Origin: JBBQRS01 sp038214535
GTDB lineage: Bacteria > Chloroflexota > Anaerolineae > CG2-30-64-16
Direction: 5' to 3'
Length of the DNA stretch: 64,000 nucleotides
Assembly (NCBI GenBank): GCA_038214535.1
Contig: JBBQRS010000004.1
Span: forward strand, 1-64,000
The notes below the pieces were generated by a model that had not been told where the DNA came from, made no database searches, and saw nothing but the letters and a program-made list of their open reading frames with translations. Of this stretch, positions 1 through 8,363 are shown piece by piece; position 1 is the stretch's first letter; each line of letters begins with the position of its first letter. Both the position numbers and the translations under genes were made by a program.

Positions 1-108
1 ACGCCGCCGGGCGTGGGGCACATACGCAACCCCCCGCGCAACCTGAAAGATTGCGGCAAAGTACTGGTTCAACGAGAGCACCTCCGCCTCTTTGGCAACA
101 AGTTCCAC
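1..108 (-). CDS. possible 5' end of an unidentified gene, cut by window edge
   Basis: A minus-strand frame stays open from a GTG at 108 to the window edge (36 codons). It reads as an amphipathic helix-forming peptide (VELVAKEAEVLSL, then FAAIFQVARGVAYV). No Shine-Dalgarno sequence is visible and the GTG start is a guess. The plus strand is also open from base 1 to a TAG at 115-117, so the coding strand is not certain. I do not recognise the family. Confidence 0.25.
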   Translation of the reverse strand, partial: MELVAKEAEVLSLNQYFAAIFQVARGVAYVPHARRR

Positions 109-253
109 AATGAGTAGTCACTAAATGTTACTTTTGTACCATAGTTTGTTCGGCCTACTGCGTTTTGGGCCCCCCCACGGGCAACCCCCGCCACTACGAA
201 GTGGCCGGTCAGGCTACGAAGGGAAAAACAGGATAATCTGGGCTTCCTGGCAT

Positions 254-282
254 TTGCCGCGCCCGGTTGGGGCCATTATAAT
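254..282 (+). promoter_or_regulatory. predicted sigma70 promoter for the ferredoxin-like gene
   Basis: TTGCCG (254-259), a 17-base spacer and TATAAT (277-282). Transcription would begin near 289, so the GTG at 286 lies before the predicted +1 and the ATG at 295 is the better start, with a very short leader. Seen by eye, no scoring done. Confidence 0.5.
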
Positions 283-294
283 CACGTGACCATT

Positions 295-1251
295 ATGAAA
301 CAACCTTTCCGATTTCCGAGGATCAGCCCTTCGACCCGCGCGTTCTTCGATGCGGCGCGCGACGCGCCGGGCAGCTCCCCGCTGACCTGGCTCCATGGAT
401 ACATCTATGGGCGCTGGATCTATCTCTACATCGGGCTGGGCACGGGGCAACGCTGGCCTGCTAAACCGTTGAAATGTCTGGCCGGAGCATTGAGCCGCTA
501 CGGCAAACCGGCGGCTCCACGGGAGGATATACCCCCGCGTCACACCTTCGCCGATACCTATCACGGCAAGGTGGTCACGCTCGACGCGGCGCGGCAGTTG
601 GTGCGGGTGGACCGCGACGTCGAGTTGCGTGACCTGGAACACGTCGTGCCCTATACGCTGGCGCGTGACATCGTGTTGCGCGACCCCGATCACATCGTCG
701 CGCTGGAATGCCCGTGCCGTGCAGCGCGCCCGAACCCCTGCCTCCCGATGGACGTCTGCTTGATCGTCGGTGAGCCGTTCGCCAGCTTCGTGCTCGAACA
801 TCACGGTGGGCGCGCCCGCCCCATCACCTCCGATGAAGCCTCGGAGATCCTGAGCGCCGAGCACGCGCGCGGCCACGTGCAGCACGCCTTCTTCAAAGAC
901 GCGATGCTGGGCCGTTTCTATGCGATCTGCAACTGCTGTTCGTGCTGCTGCGGCGCGCTGAACGCGCACCGCAATGGCACGCCCATGCTGGCCGCCTCCG
1001 GCTATCTCCCTCAGGTCGAGGCCGACCTGTGTATCGAGTGCGGCGCATGTGAGGCGAGTTGCCAGTTTGGGGCCATCACTGCGAGCGACGGCCCGGCGGT
1101 GATTGACGCGGCGGCGTGCATGGGGTGCGGCGTCTGCGTGGATCAATGCCCTGAGGGCGCGCTGACGCTGGCACGCGACTCCGGCGGGACGGTCCCGCTG
1201 GAGCTGGACCAACTCATGGCCGCCGCAGCGCGTGCGGCGGATTCACCATGA
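295..1251 (+). CDS. 4Fe-4S ferredoxin-type protein with extra cysteine motifs
   Basis: Probably an electron-transfer or iron-sulfur protein of unknown partner. Counting from the GTG at 286, the C-terminal part holds two classical CxxCxxCxxxC clusters: CIECGACEASC from about residue 249 and CMGCGVCVDQC from about 278, spaced as in 2[4Fe-4S] ferredoxins. Earlier parts carry CPCRAARPNPC and the dense run CNCCSCCCGAL, which could hold another cluster or a metal. The long N-terminal domain (about 200 residues) has no function I recognise. I start at ATG 295 because the -10 box ends at 282; a GTG at 286 would lie before the predicted transcript start. The stop overlaps the next gene's ATG by four bases (ATGA), so the two are probably translationally coupled. 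Confidence 0.8.
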   Translation: MKQPFRFPRISPSTRAFFDAARDAPGSSPLTWLHGYIYGRWIYLYIGLGTGQRWPAKPLKCLAGALSRYGKPAAPREDIPPRHTFADTYHGKVVTLDAARQLVRVDRDVELRDLEHVVPYTLARDIVLRDPDHIVALECPCRAARPNPCLPMDVCLIVGEPFASFVLEHHGGRARPITSDEASEILSAEHARGHVQHAFFKDAMLGRFYAICNCCSCCCGALNAHRNGTPMLAASGYLPQVEADLCIECGACEASCQFGAITASDGPAVIDAAACMGCGVCVDQCPEGALTLARDSGGTVPLELDQLMAAAARAADSP

Positions 1252-2462
1252 CCGAACGGAATTTGCGCCGGGCGCATCAGGCGGCGCTCCCTCCGCTGTT
1301 GCTGACCTCCGAACCGGGATCGTTCGCGCAGAACACGCTCAAAGTGCGCGTGCCCGGCATCCTGCGCGAGACCATCAAGCTGAATGCCTTCCCGCCGCAC
1401 ATCCACGCCGCCCTCGAAGAGCTTTATATCGAGTTGACTGCGGGCCATATTCGCGGACTACGCGAGAATGCACCAGACCGCGCCTTCTGGGACGCCGTTT
1501 CTGCCCCGTATCTGGGCAAGACCTGGCTCGACGTGCCGTGGTATTGGGCCGAGACCTTCTTCTATCGCCGCATTCTGGAAGCGATCCGCTACTTCCAGCC
1601 CGGCATCTGGGCCGGCTTCGACCCATTTGCAGCGAAAAAGCAGCAGGAATGGCAGCCCGACGCCGCCCCTGCCGCCCTCACAAACCTGCTCCATTCGCTG
1701 CCCGCTGAGCCGGAAGCGCGCTTCGAGGCGCTGATCCACGCCAGCCTGTGGGGCAACCGCACCGACCTGAGTTACGACCTCGCGGCAAAAGAGGGCGGAA
1801 CCGCCTCCCATTCGCAACGCGAATATCTGCTGCGCGACGACACGACAGCCATCGCTGACTACCTGCGCGCCCACCCCGGCGCGGAAATCGCCTTCATCAT
1901 GGACAACGCGGGCACGGAGCTGGTCATGGATCTGGCGTTGATAGACTGGCTGCTCGATACGGGGGCCGCGGCGCGCGTCCACCTTCACCTGAAGCCGCAA
2001 CCCTTTTTCGTCTCCGACACGATGGTGGCAGACTTGATCAACGCGCTGGACGCGCTGGACGCTGCGGGCGGCGACACGCGCGCGCTGGCGCAACGGCTGC
2101 GCGACGCTCTCCGCCAGGGCCGCTTGCTCCTTGAGACGCACCCCGCCTATGCGACCAGCCTCTTCTTCTTCGAGCTGCCCGATGACCTGTTCGCGGCGTT
2201 GGGCCGGTTCGACCTGGTGTTCCTCAAGGGCGACGTCAACTATCGCCGCCTGTTGGGCGACGCCCACTGGCCGCCCACCACACCGTTCGAGCGGGCCACG
2301 GCTTATTTTCCCGCGCCACTCGCCGCGCTACGCACCCTCAAAGCCGAGTTAATCGTGGGGCTTGCGCCGGGCCAGGCCGAACAGGCCGCCGCCGAAGACC
2401 CCGACTGGCTGATCAACGGCAAGCGCGGCGTGATCGAAGCGCGTTTGCCTGTTGCAACGTGA
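1248..2462 (+). CDS. ARMT1-like / DUF89 damage-control phosphatase family protein
   Basis: A 404-residue cytosolic protein. The C-terminal half has the family's metal-site signatures: FIMDNAGTELVMDL around residues 216-229 (Asp-Asn pair at about 219-220) and FLKGDVNYRRLLGD from about 325. Members of DUF89/ARMT1 are metal-dependent phosphatases that hydrolyse phosphorylated or damaged metabolites such as sugar phosphates; the substrate here cannot be told. The N-terminal helical domain (residues 1 to about 200) matches the family layout. It overlaps the ferredoxin-like gene by four bases, so both are likely made from one transcript. Why an iron-sulfur protein should be coupled to it is unclear. 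Confidence 0.8.
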   Translation: MTERNLRRAHQAALPPLLLTSEPGSFAQNTLKVRVPGILRETIKLNAFPPHIHAALEELYIELTAGHIRGLRENAPDRAFWDAVSAPYLGKTWLDVPWYWAETFFYRRILEAIRYFQPGIWAGFDPFAAKKQQEWQPDAAPAALTNLLHSLPAEPEARFEALIHASLWGNRTDLSYDLAAKEGGTASHSQREYLLRDDTTAIADYLRAHPGAEIAFIMDNAGTELVMDLALIDWLLDTGAAARVHLHLKPQPFFVSDTMVADLINALDALDAAGGDTRALAQRLRDALRQGRLLLETHPAYATSLFFFELPDDLFAALGRFDLVFLKGDVNYRRLLGDAHWPPTTPFERATAYFPAPLAALRTLKAELIVGLAPGQAEQAAAEDPDWLINGKRGVIEARLPVAT

Positions 2463-2494
2463 CGCGCCGTGGACCGTTTGCTCCTTTCTGAACT

Positions 2495-2523
2495 TTGACA
2501 GGCCATCCGCTCTGTGCTATATT
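2495..2523 (+). promoter_or_regulatory. predicted promoter of the trpB leader
   Basis: TTGACA (2495-2500), 17-base spacer, TATATT (2518-2523). It lies just after the ARMT1-like stop and about 530 bases before the trpB start, giving the long leader that a T-box needs. Confidence 0.7.
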
Positions 2524-2529
2524 CGGCGC

Positions 2530-2938
2530 AACAATCGAATATGCGCACCTAAAGGCTGTGAACCGGACTAGTACGCGCGCAGATAAGGCCACAGAGAGTC
2601 TGCCCCAGGCTGAAACGCAGACGCCGTCGCCCGCGCCGAATGGACCGGGGAGCCGCAAGCCAAAAAGGTTTCCCCAGTGTAGTTCAGGGCCTCGTGCCCG
2701 TCGCTGCGCCCACAAGGGGCGATACTACAAGTATGCGGGGAGAGCTCAAGTAGGCTTTGCCGGAGACGCCACCGTTATCATGGCTGAGGAGATCGGAATA
2801 TGTGATCGGGCTATGGCAGCCGGAGCGCGCAGTTCCCGTCTCTGCAACGAGTGAGGCCGAGCATCTCTCGACCTAATCGGGGTGGCACCGCGGAGGTTAT
2901 TGGACCCTCGCCCCCTTTTACCAGGGGCAGGGGTTTTT
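2530..2938 (+). promoter_or_regulatory. tryptophan T-box leader of trpB
   Basis: The leader holds the conserved T-box core ending in GGGTGGCACCGCGG near 2880-2893, followed by an intrinsic terminator. The TGGC would pair with a tRNA ending GCCA, that is discriminator G, as expected for tRNA-Trp. In stem I an AGTA motif (about 2567-2570) faces GAATGGA (2638-2644), which fits the specifier-loop consensus GAA-codon-purine with codon TGG at 2641-2643. This loop is flanked by complementary CCGG/CCGG and GCGCG/CGCGC helices. Uncharged tRNA-Trp should favour the antiterminator and switch on trpB. No real gene is seen in this 595-base gap. Confidence 0.9.
2905..2938 (+). terminator. T-box attenuator terminator
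   Basis: Stem CCCTCGCCCC (2905-2914) with GGGGCAGGGG (2924-2933), one mismatch and one wobble, then TTTTT (2934-2938). It sits directly after the T-box, so it is the termination arm of the riboswitch. Confidence 0.85.
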
Positions 2939-3057
2939 GTTGTCCATCGGCGGGCCGATTCCTTCCTCATTTTAGCCTCAGCCACTTTCCGCGCTGTGTG
3001 CGGCCCGCCTCCACCGGGACATCTCGTCCCCAACTAATTCTTCCGGAGGAAATCACC

Positions 3058-4422
3058 ATGTCCGATCTGAATTACCGTCTTATTTTGCCCGAATCGCACA
3101 TCCCGACCCACTGGTACAACATTCAGGCCGACCTGCCGACCCCATTGCCGCCCGCGCTCCATCCGGGTACGAAGCAGCCCGCCGGCCCCGAAGACTTCGC
3201 CCCGCTCTTCCCTATGGGCCTCATCATGCAGGAAGTGAGCCAGGAGCGCTACATCCCGATCCCTGAGGAATTGCGGGATATGTACCGGCTGTGGCGACCC
3301 ACCCCGCTGGTACGCGCCGTCCGGCTCGAAAAGGCGCTGGACACCCCGGCGCACATCTACTACAAGAACGAGAGCACCAGCCCCAGCGGCAGCCACAAGC
3401 TCAACACCGCGCTGGCGCAGGCCTATTACAACAAGGCCGAAGGCGTCAAGCGCCTCATCACGGAGACGGGCGCGGGCCAGTGGGGTTCGGCGCTGGCGAT
3501 CGCCGGGGCCTTTTTCGATCTCGCCGTGGAAGTCTTCATGGTCAAAGTGAGCTACTACCAGAAGCCCTATCGCCGTTCGGTAATGCAGGCTTACGGCGCT
3601 TCGGTGACGCCCAGCCCATCGCCGAAGACGAACGCGGGCCGAGCACTGCTGGCGCAGAACCCTGACAGCACCGGCAGCCTGGGCATGGCGATCTCGGAAG
3701 CGGTCGAGGTAGCCGTGAGCGACCCCAACGCACGTTATTCGCTGGGTTCCGTGCTGAATCACGTCCTGATGCATCAGACGATCATCGGCGAGGAAGCGCT
3801 GGAAGCCATGGCCGAGATCGGCGAATATCCTGACACGGTCATCGGCTGCGTGGGCGGCGGCTCGAACTTCGCCGGGCTGGCCTTCCCCTTCCTGAAGGAC
3901 AAGCTGACCAAGGGGCTGGATACGCGCGTCATCGCCGTCGAACCGGCCTCCTGCCCGACGCTCACCCGCGGGCCATACGCCTATGACTTCGGCGACACCG
4001 TGGGTATGACGCCGTTGATGAAGATGTACACGCTGGGCCACGGCTTCGTGCCGCCCGGCATCCATGCGGGCGGGCTGCGTTACCACGGCATGGCCCCGGC
4101 CATTTCCGCGCTGGTGGAAAGCGGGCACATCGAGGCGCGCGCCTATCAGCAGAATCCCTGCTTCGAGGCCGCCATGCTCTTCACACAGACCGAGGGGATC
4201 ATCCCTGCGCCGGAGACGAGCCACGCCATCCGGGCCGCGATTGACGAGGCCCTCGCCGCAAAAGAGACCGGCGAGCAGAAGGTGATCCTCTTCAACTTCT
4301 CAGGCCACGGCCATTTCGACATGGCCGCGTACGACGCCTATCTGTCGGGCGAACTGACCAACCACACCATGGCCGAGGACGAACTCGCGGCATCGCTGGC
4401 GGCCCTGCCCCAGGTCGCCTGA
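3058..4422 (+). CDS. trpB: tryptophan synthase beta chain, TrpB2 type
   Basis: A PLP enzyme that condenses indole with serine to give tryptophan. The protein has 454 residues, longer than classical TrpB1 (about 400) and typical of the TrpB2 branch that often occurs without a partner trpA. PLP lysine is about K114 in GSHKLNTALAQ; the phosphate-binding glycine loop is CVGGGSNFAG. The start at 3058 is set by an adjacent GGAGGA ribosome site; the frame is open further upstream but that part is T-box leader. No trpA or other trp biosynthesis gene is next to it, so it may salvage indole. The T-box makes tryptophan supply, not TrpR, the likely control signal. Confidence 0.92.
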   Translation: MSDLNYRLILPESHIPTHWYNIQADLPTPLPPALHPGTKQPAGPEDFAPLFPMGLIMQEVSQERYIPIPEELRDMYRLWRPTPLVRAVRLEKALDTPAHIYYKNESTSPSGSHKLNTALAQAYYNKAEGVKRLITETGAGQWGSALAIAGAFFDLAVEVFMVKVSYYQKPYRRSVMQAYGASVTPSPSPKTNAGRALLAQNPDSTGSLGMAISEAVEVAVSDPNARYSLGSVLNHVLMHQTIIGEEALEAMAEIGEYPDTVIGCVGGGSNFAGLAFPFLKDKLTKGLDTRVIAVEPASCPTLTRGPYAYDFGDTVGMTPLMKMYTLGHGFVPPGIHAGGLRYHGMAPAISALVESGHIEARAYQQNPCFEAAMLFTQTEGIIPAPETSHAIRAAIDEALAAKETGEQKVILFNFSGHGHFDMAAYDAYLSGELTNHTMAEDELAASLAALPQVA

Positions 4423-4457
4423 GACTATGCCGAAATAGATTCATACGACTGAAATAA

Positions 4458-4491
4458 GGAGGCCGACCGGTCGCGCGACCGGTTGGCCTCC
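4458..4491 (+). terminator. strong hairpin after trpB
   Basis: Near-perfect stem GGAGGCCGACCGGTCG / CGACCGGTTGGCCTCC centred at 4474. No U-tract follows, so it may be a Rho-type pause, a transcript stabiliser or a repeat rather than a classical terminator. Confidence 0.5.
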
Positions 4492-4529
4492 ACCGATTTA
4501 AGTGATCTTAAACAAATTCCTCACCCAGG

Positions 4530-4557
4530 TTTACATTGTCTTGTACTTCTCTTAACA
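4530..4557 (+). promoter_or_regulatory. possible Pho box upstream of the PhoX-like gene
   Basis: Three TT-starting hexamers in exact 11-base phase: TTTACA (4530), TTGTAC (4541), TTAACA (4552). PhoP/PhoB-type response regulators bind direct repeats of such hexamers in helical phase, with TTAACA the core known for Bacillus PhoP. The downstream gene is a phosphatase, which fits phosphate-starvation control. Confidence 0.45.
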
Positions 4558-4630
4558 AATCTCCTCTAGAATGCGAATGTGGCTCGATTACGATCATGGC
4601 CCATAATCACATTTAGAGGAGAGAAGAACC

Positions 4631-6130
4631 ATGCGTCGGATGAAGCTATTGTTTGCTGTGCTGAGCGTCGTGATGCTGCTCGGCGTGGCCGTGCCGGCCG
4701 CGTTTGCGCAGGACGACCAGCCCCTGTTGCCGCTGGATCATCCAGTGGCGTCGTTTTTGGAGAGCCGGGCCGTTGCGGCCAAGCTGGGCGCCACCGCCGA
4801 GTTCCGCAAGATGGAATGGGTGGCCTATGACGATGTTAACAAGAAGCTGTACATGTCTATGACCGAAATCGGCAAGGGCATGACGGACGGCAAGGGCGAT
4901 ATCCAACTTGAGGAGAATCCGTGCGGCATCGTGTATACGGCGGACGTGGACGCGACGAACAACATCAGCAACCTGAAACCGCTGATCATCGGCGGCCCCT
5001 TCGATAAAGAGGCTAAGGGCGACAAGTGCGACCCCAACAACGTCGCCAACCCTGATTCGGTGTTCACGGACACCAAGGGCCGCCTGTGGATCGGCGAGGA
5101 CACCTCGTATCACGTCAACAACGTGCTGTGGATGTGGGACGGTACGAAACTCAACCGCTTTGCGACGCTGCCGTTGGGCGCGGAAGTCACCGGCTTCTTC
5201 GCGGCCAAAGATGGGACCGTTTTCCTGAATGTGCAGCACCCGTCGGGCTCGAATCTCTACCCCTACAATCGCGGGGTGGTCGGCGTAGTCAACGGATTCA
5301 AGGCCACCGACGCTTTCAAACCGATGGAAACGCCCAAGGGCCAGGATCAGCGCCGCGTGATGACGGCCGCCGGCCAGTATCAGGTGCTCTCGCGCGTGGG
5401 CATGACCATTCCGAACGACATCCATGCGCAGCGCTTCGGCCAGGTCAATGATTTGAACGGCAAGCTTCTGGCTATCTGCAATCACCCGGACGGCAACATG
5501 TGGCTGCCGACGGCGGATGACGGCAGTGAGGGCAATCTTTTCTCCAACTATGAGTGCCAGCCCGGCGCGGTCAGCCGCCTGTACATCCGCAACAACGGCA
5601 AGACCTGGGACGTGCTGGAAGGCGAGAACGTAGACTTCTCGGGCGTCAACGGCACGTGGAACAACTGCGGCGCGATCGTGTCCCCGTGGAACACCGGCAT
5701 GACCGGCGAAGAATACGAGCCGTTTGCCACCCAGGCCGACTGGAAGAAGAACGTTGCGCCGATGACCGCTTACCTGGGCAAGCAGGCGAACCCCTACGAC
5801 TACGGCTACATCGTGGAAGTCTCCCCCGACCCGAACGGCGACACGGCCGGCGCGGTGGTGCAGAAACATTACGCCATGGGCCGCTTCAGCCACGAGATGA
5901 ACGTGGTGCTGCCCGACAATAAGACTGCCTACTTCGGCGACGACGGCACGAACACGGTGATGTTCAAGTTCGTGGCCGACGAAGCGGGCGACATGAGCGC
6001 CGGCACGTTGTACGCGGCGAAGGTTACGCAGAAACCCGATCAGAGCTTCGATCTTCAGTGGATCAAGCTGGGTTCGGGTAACGACGACGAGATCGCGGAC
6101 GCGATCGCGAATTTCGAACTGCCGAAGTAA
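4631..6130 (+). CDS. phoX: PhoX-type (DUF839) alkaline phosphatase, exported
   Basis: Likely an extracytoplasmic phosphatase releasing inorganic phosphate from organic esters. The 499-residue protein starts with a signal peptide (MRRMKLLFAV, hydrophobic core, cleavage near AAFA-QD at 26), Sec-like with no twin-arginine motif, although many PhoX proteins use Tat. Family signatures are GRFSHEMNVVLPDNKTAYFG followed by DDGTNTVMFKFV, and CNHPDGNMWLPTADDG in the middle. PhoX enzymes use Ca and Fe. The start follows GAGGAGAGAAG. The gene stands alone between the trpB hairpin and two terminators, with a possible Pho box upstream. The DUF839 family also has members of unknown activity, so phosphatase is inferred. 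Confidence 0.82.
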   Translation: MRRMKLLFAVLSVVMLLGVAVPAAFAQDDQPLLPLDHPVASFLESRAVAAKLGATAEFRKMEWVAYDDVNKKLYMSMTEIGKGMTDGKGDIQLEENPCGIVYTADVDATNNISNLKPLIIGGPFDKEAKGDKCDPNNVANPDSVFTDTKGRLWIGEDTSYHVNNVLWMWDGTKLNRFATLPLGAEVTGFFAAKDGTVFLNVQHPSGSNLYPYNRGVVGVVNGFKATDAFKPMETPKGQDQRRVMTAAGQYQVLSRVGMTIPNDIHAQRFGQVNDLNGKLLAICNHPDGNMWLPTADDGSEGNLFSNYECQPGAVSRLYIRNNGKTWDVLEGENVDFSGVNGTWNNCGAIVSPWNTGMTGEEYEPFATQADWKKNVAPMTAYLGKQANPYDYGYIVEVSPDPNGDTAGAVVQKHYAMGRFSHEMNVVLPDNKTAYFGDDGTNTVMFKFVADEAGDMSAGTLYAAKVTQKPDQSFDLQWIKLGSGNDDEIADAIANFELPK

Positions 6131-6139
6131 GCAAAATAA

Positions 6140-6224
6140 CGCAGGGTGATCCGATCGGGTGGTTGGGTCGCCCTGCGTGTTCAAACTACGGCGATGGGCC
6201 GGCCCTCACGAGCCGGCCCTTTCG
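6140..6224 (+). terminator. tandem hairpins after the PhoX-like gene
   Basis: First hairpin CGCAGGG...CCCTGCG (6140-6177), then a perfect eight-base stem GGGCCGGC (6196-6203) / GCCGGCCC (6212-6219) followed by TTTC. The second has the better terminator form. Confidence 0.6.
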
Positions 6225-6239
6225 CGTGGACTGCGCTTT

Positions 6240-6477
6240 ACGGTACGAGCGTACAGGATTTACGAAATTGACAGGATGGGAGAGCCGGCGCGAAGGGGTC
6301 GTCCGCAGGAAGCGCAAATCACACCCTCACCCCACCCGCCAGCCCTGCGAAACAGGCCACTCTCAAGGGGCAAAAAAAAGCGGCGCCCCCATCCGTGTCA
6401 TCCGTGAAGCAATCCGTGTTGGCCGCCCGGTCCTTACCCGGCCCCCGTAAAACCAACCGGGAATCCACGGAAGGGCG
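6240..6477. repeat. gene-free stretch with degenerate short repeats
   Basis: Between the PhoX terminators and the trihaem cytochrome stop no convincing gene is seen. It contains an ACAGGATTTACGAAATTGACAG unit near 6253 and three partly phased ATCCGTG units near 6391-6420, motifs of the kind scattered through many Chloroflexota and cyanobacterial genomes. Confidence 0.4.
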
Positions 6478-7545
6478 TCAGGGGGTGGCCCAGCTCTGGA
6501 TCAGAGCGACGAGGTCGTCAATTTGTTGGTCGGTGAGGGGGCCGCCGGTGGCGTCGCTCCAGGTGGGCATGATGGAGCCGGGGACGCCGCGCTGGATGAT
6601 GGAGCGAATGGTGAGATCGGGGCGCAAGCCTTGCCACGGACGTGCGAGCGCAGGGCCCAGATCGCCTTCGCCTGCCGCACCGTGACACAGCGCACAATAA
6701 ACGAGATATAACTCGCCGCCGCTCACCGCATCGCCGGTGACAGGCGCAACCTGGACCGGGAGAATGGGCAGCGATTTGACGGGGTCAGGCGTGGGCGGCG
6801 TGAAGAGCACGTCAGGCAGCGCAGGTTCTTCGCCCAGCGATTCCCAGGCGCCAATGTAGGCCACGATGGCCCGGATCTCCGCGAGGCCGAGGTCGCCGCC
6901 CTTGCGCCGGCTGAACGCCTTCATCGAGCTGGCCGATTTGCCGTTGGTGATCGTGCGCTCAACGGTTTCCAGCGCGAGATTTTTCCCCTGGCGGGCGCGC
7001 TCATAAGACTGGTGGCAGCGATAACACTGGGTGGTGTAGAGGTGCGCGCCCCGGGCCAGGGTGCTGCTTTCCACGGCTAACTTCAGTTCGGCGCTCATGG
7101 CGAGGGTGGGCGAGGGGGTGGGTTCCAGCGCCTGGTCGCCGGGCGGGGTAGGCGTTGGGGTGGGCGTGGGCTGCGGCGGCAACGGCGGCAGGGCGGGCGG
7201 GCCGCCCAATGCCTCCCACGCCAGCATGTAGGCCGCGAGGGCTTCGATCTCGCGGGCGCTGAAGGGACCGCCGTCGCGGCGCGCCCAGGCGATCTTACAA
7301 CCGTCGCGCCCGCCCTCAGTTGCAGCAATCAACTCCGCTTCGTCCATGCCGCGCGCCAGTTGCGCAGTCTCGTAACCACCATGACAGCGCACGCAGTTGC
7401 CTTCATACAGCCACGCGCCCAGGACAACCGGGTCGGCCAGAGGATCATCCGTTTGCCCGGCCAGCGGCTGCACGCCAACCAGCGCCAACAACAGCGCCAG
7501 CGTCAATGCCACGCCACAGGCAACCGGCCACTTCGGTGCGCGCAT
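6478..7545 (-). CDS. trihaem cytochrome c
   Basis: An exported c-type cytochrome of 355 residues. A signal peptide or anchor (residues 8-31) is followed by three CxxCH haem sites: CVRCH at 51, CYRCH at 174 and CALCH at 284. They lie in three mono-haem domains joined by proline/threonine linkers (PTPTPTPTPP and similar); possible distal Met ligands are present in each domain. It is last in a tight four-gene unit with Rieske protein, cytochrome b and a dihaem c, 13 bases after the dihaem gene. It probably replaces or extends the cytochrome c1 role and passes electrons to a terminal acceptor. The partner oxidase is not in this window. Confidence 0.9.
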   Translation of the reverse strand: MRAPKWPVACGVALTLALLLALVGVQPLAGQTDDPLADPVVLGAWLYEGNCVRCHGGYETAQLARGMDEAELIAATEGGRDGCKIAWARRDGGPFSAREIEALAAYMLAWEALGGPPALPPLPPQPTPTPTPTPPGDQALEPTPSPTLAMSAELKLAVESSTLARGAHLYTTQCYRCHQSYERARQGKNLALETVERTITNGKSASSMKAFSRRKGGDLGLAEIRAIVAYIGAWESLGEEPALPDVLFTPPTPDPVKSLPILPVQVAPVTGDAVSGGELYLVYCALCHGAAGEGDLGPALARPWQGLRPDLTIRSIIQRGVPGSIMPTWSDATGGPLTDQQIDDLVALIQSWATP

Positions 7546-7558
7546 CAGGCTCGCCTCA

Positions 7559-8356
7559 TTATAGCGTCAACAGGAACGCCACCAGGGCGTCAAGTTGCGA
7601 GCGGCTGAGGACGCCGCCGCACTGCACCTCAGTGGGATACCCCTCGACGCGGTAGGCGTTGGGCAGCAAGAAAGACTCGCGCAGGTAGAGCTCGGCGGAG
7701 AGGCCGGGTTTGCGCGTGGCGGCCTCTGCGCCGATGTACGAGAGGTCCGGCCCGGTGGTCCCCGTGGACAGGCCCGCGACCGCGTGGCACTCACCGCAAC
7801 CGGCGTCGCTGAAGACCTCGCGACCAACGCCGGCCTGGCCAGCCAGGTCCTCGGGGCTGGGCGTGGGCGTCATCACCGGCTCCAGCGTGGCGACACCCAG
7901 CGCGGTATCCTCCCAGTTCAAGACGAAGGCGGTCAGCGCGGCGATCTCGTCAGGGCGCAAAGGGCCGCCGTATTGCTGCGACCAGGCAGTCATCACCACG
8001 TTACCATCGCCGGCGTAGAGCGGGCGCGTGGCAGCGATGCGCCCCTGGGCGATGGTGGCGCTGACGTATTCACCCAACGTGCCCGGCCAGCCGAGGGTTT
8101 TCATGCGATCCTGGAAGAAGGCGCGTTCGTTCAGGGCGGGGCCAAGCTCGCCCACGCCCTCGCCGTTGATCCCGTGGCACGAGCGGCAGTTGGCCTCGAA
8201 AAGCGCCGCGCCGGTCGCGATGTCCTGTGCGGCCTGACGATCTTCAAACACGGCCATGCGCCCGGCGATGATGGGGTTGGCGGCGAAGAAGAGCACGGCG
8301 AGCAGGACCGTTACGATCACGGCGAGGATGCGTTCGAGGGAGGCGCGGCGGGTCAT
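7559..8356 (-). CDS. membrane-anchored dihaem cytochrome c
   Basis: A 265-residue protein with one N-terminal transmembrane helix (ILAVIVTVLLAVLFFA) and two haem-binding sites, CRSCH at 57 and CGECH at 187, joined by a short TPTPSP linker. I start at ATG 8356, seven bases after the cytochrome b stop; upstream codons in this frame overlap cytochrome b and are not protein-like. It is the probable c1-equivalent of the Rieske/cytochrome b complex, on the outer face of the membrane. The first domain (CHGINGEGVGELGPAL) is a typical class I c fold. Confidence 0.88.
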   Translation of the reverse strand: MTRRASLERILAVIVTVLLAVLFFAANPIIAGRMAVFEDRQAAQDIATGAALFEANCRSCHGINGEGVGELGPALNERAFFQDRMKTLGWPGTLGEYVSATIAQGRIAATRPLYAGDGNVVMTAWSQQYGGPLRPDEIAALTAFVLNWEDTALGVATLEPVMTPTPSPEDLAGQAGVGREVFSDAGCGECHAVAGLSTGTTGPDLSYIGAEAATRKPGLSAELYLRESFLLPNAYRVEGYPTEVQCGGVLSRSQLDALVAFLLTL

Positions 8357-8363
8357 GGGCGGC

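Noticed and set aside
2495..2854. 119-residue frame in the trpB leader
   Set aside because: It runs through the T-box stem I; sequence is low-quality and unneeded once the riboswitch is recognised.
4646..6184. 512-residue frame opposite the PhoX-like gene
   Set aside because: Antisense shadow of a GC-rich gene, rich in His/Val/Arg and without a ribosome site.
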